A stretch of DNA of 40,100 nucleotides. Origin: Candidatus Zixiibacteriota bacterium. Lineage in GTDB: Bacteria; Zixibacteria; MSB-5A5; DSPP01. The first letter of the stretch is position 1; every line of letters starts with the position of its first letter. The notes below the pieces were generated by a model. It saw nothing but the letters and a program-made list of their open reading frames with translations. It did no database searches and was not told the DNA's origin. The stretch covers positions 1 to 40,100 of the forward strand of contig JAKEHY010000026.1 in assembly GCA_022614805.1 (NCBI GenBank), given 5' to 3'. The position numbers and the translations under genes were made by a program. This document shows positions 37,963 through 40,100 of this stretch, in pieces.

Positions 37963-39630
37963 GTGAAGAGAAAACTCCGCTTTTTTCTTCTTTTGGGGGT
38001 TTCTTTTCTTTTTCCCGCTTTGTTGGCTGCGCAGAAAACCAAGCTTCGCCTTCTTATTGAACCGGAAAAAGTCGCTTTTTACACCCTCGACGGGCGGGAC
38101 AGTCTCGTTTTGACCCCCTACAACTCCATTGCCGACAGCGACGGGGTCTGGCTGGACACCACTTTGGTCATTTCCCCCGCCGGGGTTCTGGTCGGCGGCG
38201 GCTGGCAGCCGGCTGCATCGATTGAAAGCCTGACGGTTTTCGTCGGCTTCAACGAGACCGCCCCGATTCAAAAATCCCAGGCCATCGGAGCGAACGACCG
38301 GCTTGCCCTCCTCCAACCGGCGACCGTTGATGCGGGGGGGTATCTGAAAGGGGATTTGGTTGCCATTGGCGCCGATGCGCAGGTGGAAGGGGAAATTGGC
38401 GGCGACGTCATCGTCTTCTTGGGCTCCTGCTGGCTCGGAGCTGAAGCGGTCGTCCACGGGGACGTGATTGTCATCGGCGGGGAGCTGGTCCAGGAGGATG
38501 GCGCGGTCATTTACGGGCAACTGGCGCGCGAAAGCCAGGCGGAGCATCCTAAAAGGCGCTACTTCGAGGAGCCGGAGCTGGGGGCTTTTTCCTTTTCGGG
38601 GGCCTACAACCGGGTGGACGGTTTCAATTTGAACGTCAAAGTCGGCTACAAGTCGGGGGATTTGAAATCCCGGCTCTGGGCCGGCGGGGGGCACGCCTTT
38701 TCCCGCGACCGCTGGCTCTACGACGTCGGCTACTCGCAAAAGCTTTTCAACACTCACCAATTCTCCTTCGGTGCCTCCGCCTTCCGCCAGACCTGGTCGG
38801 CCGACAACTGGATTTTGGGGAAGGGGGAAAACAGCTTCGCCACTCTTTTTCTGCGGGCCGATTTGATGGATTACGTCGAAAAAGAAGGAGTTTCCGTTTT
38901 TGCCGGGCAGCAGTACCGGAAGTTCCACGAGCTCAAAGTCACCTACACCGTGGATGAGTATAAATTACTTGCGCGGAAAACCCACTGGTCGCTCACGCGC
39001 GGCCCCAGGCGCTTTCGCGAAAACTTTTCCACCCTGCCGGCGGAGACCTTGACGGCTTACGCCGCCGATTTGGATGCCGAAGTTGCCAGCCTTACTTTCG
39101 GCTACACCTTCGACACGCGGGACGACCCGAAAGACCCGCAAACGGGGTGGCTGGGAAAAGCGGAGTGGGAGGTGGCGGGGGGGATTATGGAAAAGGAGCG
39201 GGACTATTCCCGCATCGTTTTGACCTTGGAGCGGATTCAACCGATAATGCCCGGGCACACGGCGCTTTTGCACGTCCTCTACGGCACTTCCATCCACCGG
39301 CTGCCGGTGCAAAAACTTTTCTTTTTGGGCGGCATCGGGACTTTGCGGGGATACCGCTTCAAACAGTTTTACGGCGACCGGATGATTCTGGCGAACCTGG
39401 AATACCACGCCCGCGTAATTGACAAGATTTTTGCCCCCACTCCCGTCCTCTTTTTCGACTGGGGAAAGACCTCGCCGCGCTCGGGCGACCCGGAGTTTTG
39501 GAGCGGGCGGCCGTTCAAATTCAACGCCGGGCTGGGGTTCAAATACGGGAGCTTTTTGCGTTTCGATTTGGCCAAGGCGTTCGACGGCCAGCCGGTGCGC
39601 TTCACCTTCCGGTTTTCGAGGAATTTCTAA
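37963..39630 (+). CDS. Outer membrane Omp85-like barrel with bactofilin-like N-terminal region
   Basis: From GTG 37963 the protein has 555 residues with a signal peptide (KRKLRFFLLLGVSFLFPALLAA). Residues about 100-190 are a short right-handed beta-helix of the bactofilin/hexapeptide kind: KGDLVAIGADAQVEGEIGGD, VIVFLGSC and HGDVIVIGGELVQEDGAVI. From about 205 to the end is a beta-barrel with alternating aromatic strands, the Omp85 L6 motif GGIGTLRGYRFKQFYGDR near residue 455, and a terminal phenylalanine (FRFSRNF). It lacks POTRA repeats. A longer frame opens with TTG at 37903 but hides the signal peptide. Function unknown; maybe export or anchoring at the outer membrane. Confidence 0.75.
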   Translation: MKRKLRFFLLLGVSFLFPALLAAQKTKLRLLIEPEKVAFYTLDGRDSLVLTPYNSIADSDGVWLDTTLVISPAGVLVGGGWQPAASIESLTVFVGFNETAPIQKSQAIGANDRLALLQPATVDAGGYLKGDLVAIGADAQVEGEIGGDVIVFLGSCWLGAEAVVHGDVIVIGGELVQEDGAVIYGQLARESQAEHPKRRYFEEPELGAFSFSGAYNRVDGFNLNVKVGYKSGDLKSRLWAGGGHAFSRDRWLYDVGYSQKLFNTHQFSFGASAFRQTWSADNWILGKGENSFATLFLRADLMDYVEKEGVSVFAGQQYRKFHELKVTYTVDEYKLLARKTHWSLTRGPRRFRENFSTLPAETLTAYAADLDAEVASLTFGYTFDTRDDPKDPQTGWLGKAEWEVAGGIMEKERDYSRIVLTLERIQPIMPGHTALLHVLYGTSIHRLPVQKLFFLGGIGTLRGYRFKQFYGDRMILANLEYHARVIDKIFAPTPVLFFDWGKTSPRSGDPEFWSGRPFKFNAGLGFKYGSFLRFDLAKAFDGQPVRFTFRFSRNF

Positions 39631-39642
39631 CGTTTTTTCCCG

Positions 39643-39718
39643 TTCCCCTTCCCGCATCGGGAAGGGGCCAGGGGTTAGGTTGCCTTTCGTAGGGGCAATC
39701 GCTCTGTGGTTGCCCTTT
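39643..39718 (+). repeat. CCCCTTCCC palindrome and a TAGGGG unit
   Basis: CCCCTTCCC (39645-39653) pairs with GGGAAGGGG (39659-39667), and GTAGGGGCAA (39689-39698) pairs imperfectly with TTGCCCTTT near 39710-39718. The whole of 39631-39825 has no supported gene and the sequence turns A+T-rich after 39720. Confidence 0.6.
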
Positions 39719-39825
39719 AAGGTTTTATCCTCATATATTCTTTGTCGAATTAATAATGAACCTAAAGATTGACCGATATGTTTATGAGGGATAAACAACG
39801 TAGGAATAACTGATCAATTTTGCCC

Positions 39826-39854
39826 TTGACATAAAAAAATGATTTGTATACTAT
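39826..39854 (+). promoter_or_regulatory. Promoter of the DNA methylase gene, leaderless layout
   Basis: A perfect TTGACA (39826-39831) and TACTAT (39849-39854) are 17 nt apart (or TATACT at 39847-39852 with 15). The ATG at 39863 is 8 nt after the -10, with no SD. Confidence 0.65.
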
Positions 39855-39862
39855 AGTTAGCG

Positions 39863-40002
39863 ATGAAAATTCTGAATCAAGAAATAAATTCTCCTTTTCG
39901 ATACGCGGGCGGTAAGTTCTACGCTCGAAAACTGATTTTGGAGCATATTCCGGTACATTCCTATTACGTGGAACCTTTTGCTGGCGGGGCATCAATTTTC
40001 TT
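39863..40002 (+). pseudogene. D12-class DNA adenine methyltransferase, cut by an IS after 46 codons
   Basis: The surviving start reads MKILNQEINSPFRYAGGKF, then LILEHIPVHSYYVEPFAGGASIFFA. FRYAGGK is the SAM-binding start motif and YVEPFAGGAS is motif I of Dam/D12-type N6-adenine methylases. The IS end begins at 40003; its sequence reads on to a stop at 40036. The catalytic DPPY and the recognition domain are lost. A+T-rich composition differs from the core region, as usual for restriction-modification genes. Confidence 0.8.
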
Positions 40003-40100
40003 TGCCGTGCCCCACTTAAGATTTGGACAGGTATAATTGGTCAAGGAGGTTAAATGGAGACAGCGACGATGCCTGTTCAGATCCGGAAGGTTTCGGGTAG
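40003..40100 (+). mobile_element. End of an insertion sequence, right copy
   Basis: Exact inverted copy of 2-99. Read on the plus strand, the terminal TGCCGTGCCCCACTTAAG and GATTTGGACAGG are followed by an AAGGAGG SD (40044-40050) and ATG 40054 opening an ORF (METATMPVQIRKVSG) that leaves the window. The reading direction is outward at both contig ends. Confidence 0.75.

Noticed and set aside
2-40100. The window as a composite transposon between two IS copies
   Set aside because: The 40 kb holds core genes (ffh, rpsP, trmD, rpmH, yidC, ispG). The identical 98-bp ends fit an assembly break at a repeat better.
1-40100. tRNA and rRNA genes
   Set aside because: I searched by eye for T-arm (GGTTCGA) and ribosomal RNA signatures in the intergenic regions and saw none.

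Overview
This 40.1 kb window is bacterial chromosome of about 55% G+C. It looks like a metagenome-assembled contig from an uncultured FCB-superphylum bacterium. The clues are a FlgD/T9SS-type C-terminal sorting domain, putative-Ig plus TlpA lipoproteins of the kind common in Zixibacteria-like genomes, B12-dependent ribonucleotide reductase, ThyX, and many dispersed TAGGGG-armed palindromes. The phylum is inferred, not shown. The two window ends are 98-bp inverted copies of one insertion-sequence end (2-99 and 40003-40100), so the contig probably stops at repeats in the assembly graph. Each copy cuts a gene: a TPR protein on the left and a D12-class DNA adenine methylase on the right.

Layout. 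0.1-4.4 kb (minus): truncated TPR gene, LOR/SDH-type ornithine cyclodeaminase, TolC-like protein, OmpA lipoprotein, NfeD-like membrane protein. 4.6-6.7 kb: ispG, DUF4396 protein and a divergent small membrane protein. 6.7-10.7 kb (minus): core translation/secretion operon ffh-rpsP-trmD-rplS-rnhB-yraN, lacking the rimM usually found between rpsP and trmD. 11-17.3 kb (plus): thiol-redox and accessory stretch with a periplasmic thioredoxin-like protein, an Ig-TlpA lipoprotein, a REP-associated tyrosine transposase bracketed by its likely REP elements, a gene-free 740-bp stretch that may encode a structured RNA, thyX, an A+T-richer accessory pair, and a thioredoxin-TPR protein with an in-frame UGA exactly at the first position of CxxC (probable selenoprotein). 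17.3-23 kb: nrdJ, small membrane protein, secreted FlgD-like protein, DUF362 protein. 23-25.1 kb (minus): YprB-like exonuclease, CPBP protease, DUF5668 protein. 25.3-31.2 kb (plus): overlapping HTH/RHH pair, cupin, YbaK deacylase, then rpmH-rnpA-yidD-yidC-yigZ-PAP2-macro. 31.2-32.6 kb (minus): dicarboxylate/amino acid symporter. 32.7-37.7 kb (plus): a partner-switching module of four STAS antagonists, an RsbW-like kinase, an RsbU/SpoIIE phosphatase and a Nudix hydrolase. 38-39.6 kb: an outer-membrane barrel with a bactofilin-like N-terminal part.

Two themes cross the window. First, at eight genes a sigma70-like promoter ends 6-11 nt before the start codon with no Shine-Dalgarno, which points to leaderless transcripts; genes inside operons often carry good SDs. 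Second, palindromic repeats of several families fill most intergenic gaps. Repeat units even supply the stop codons of two genes, and one core lies in frame inside nrdJ.
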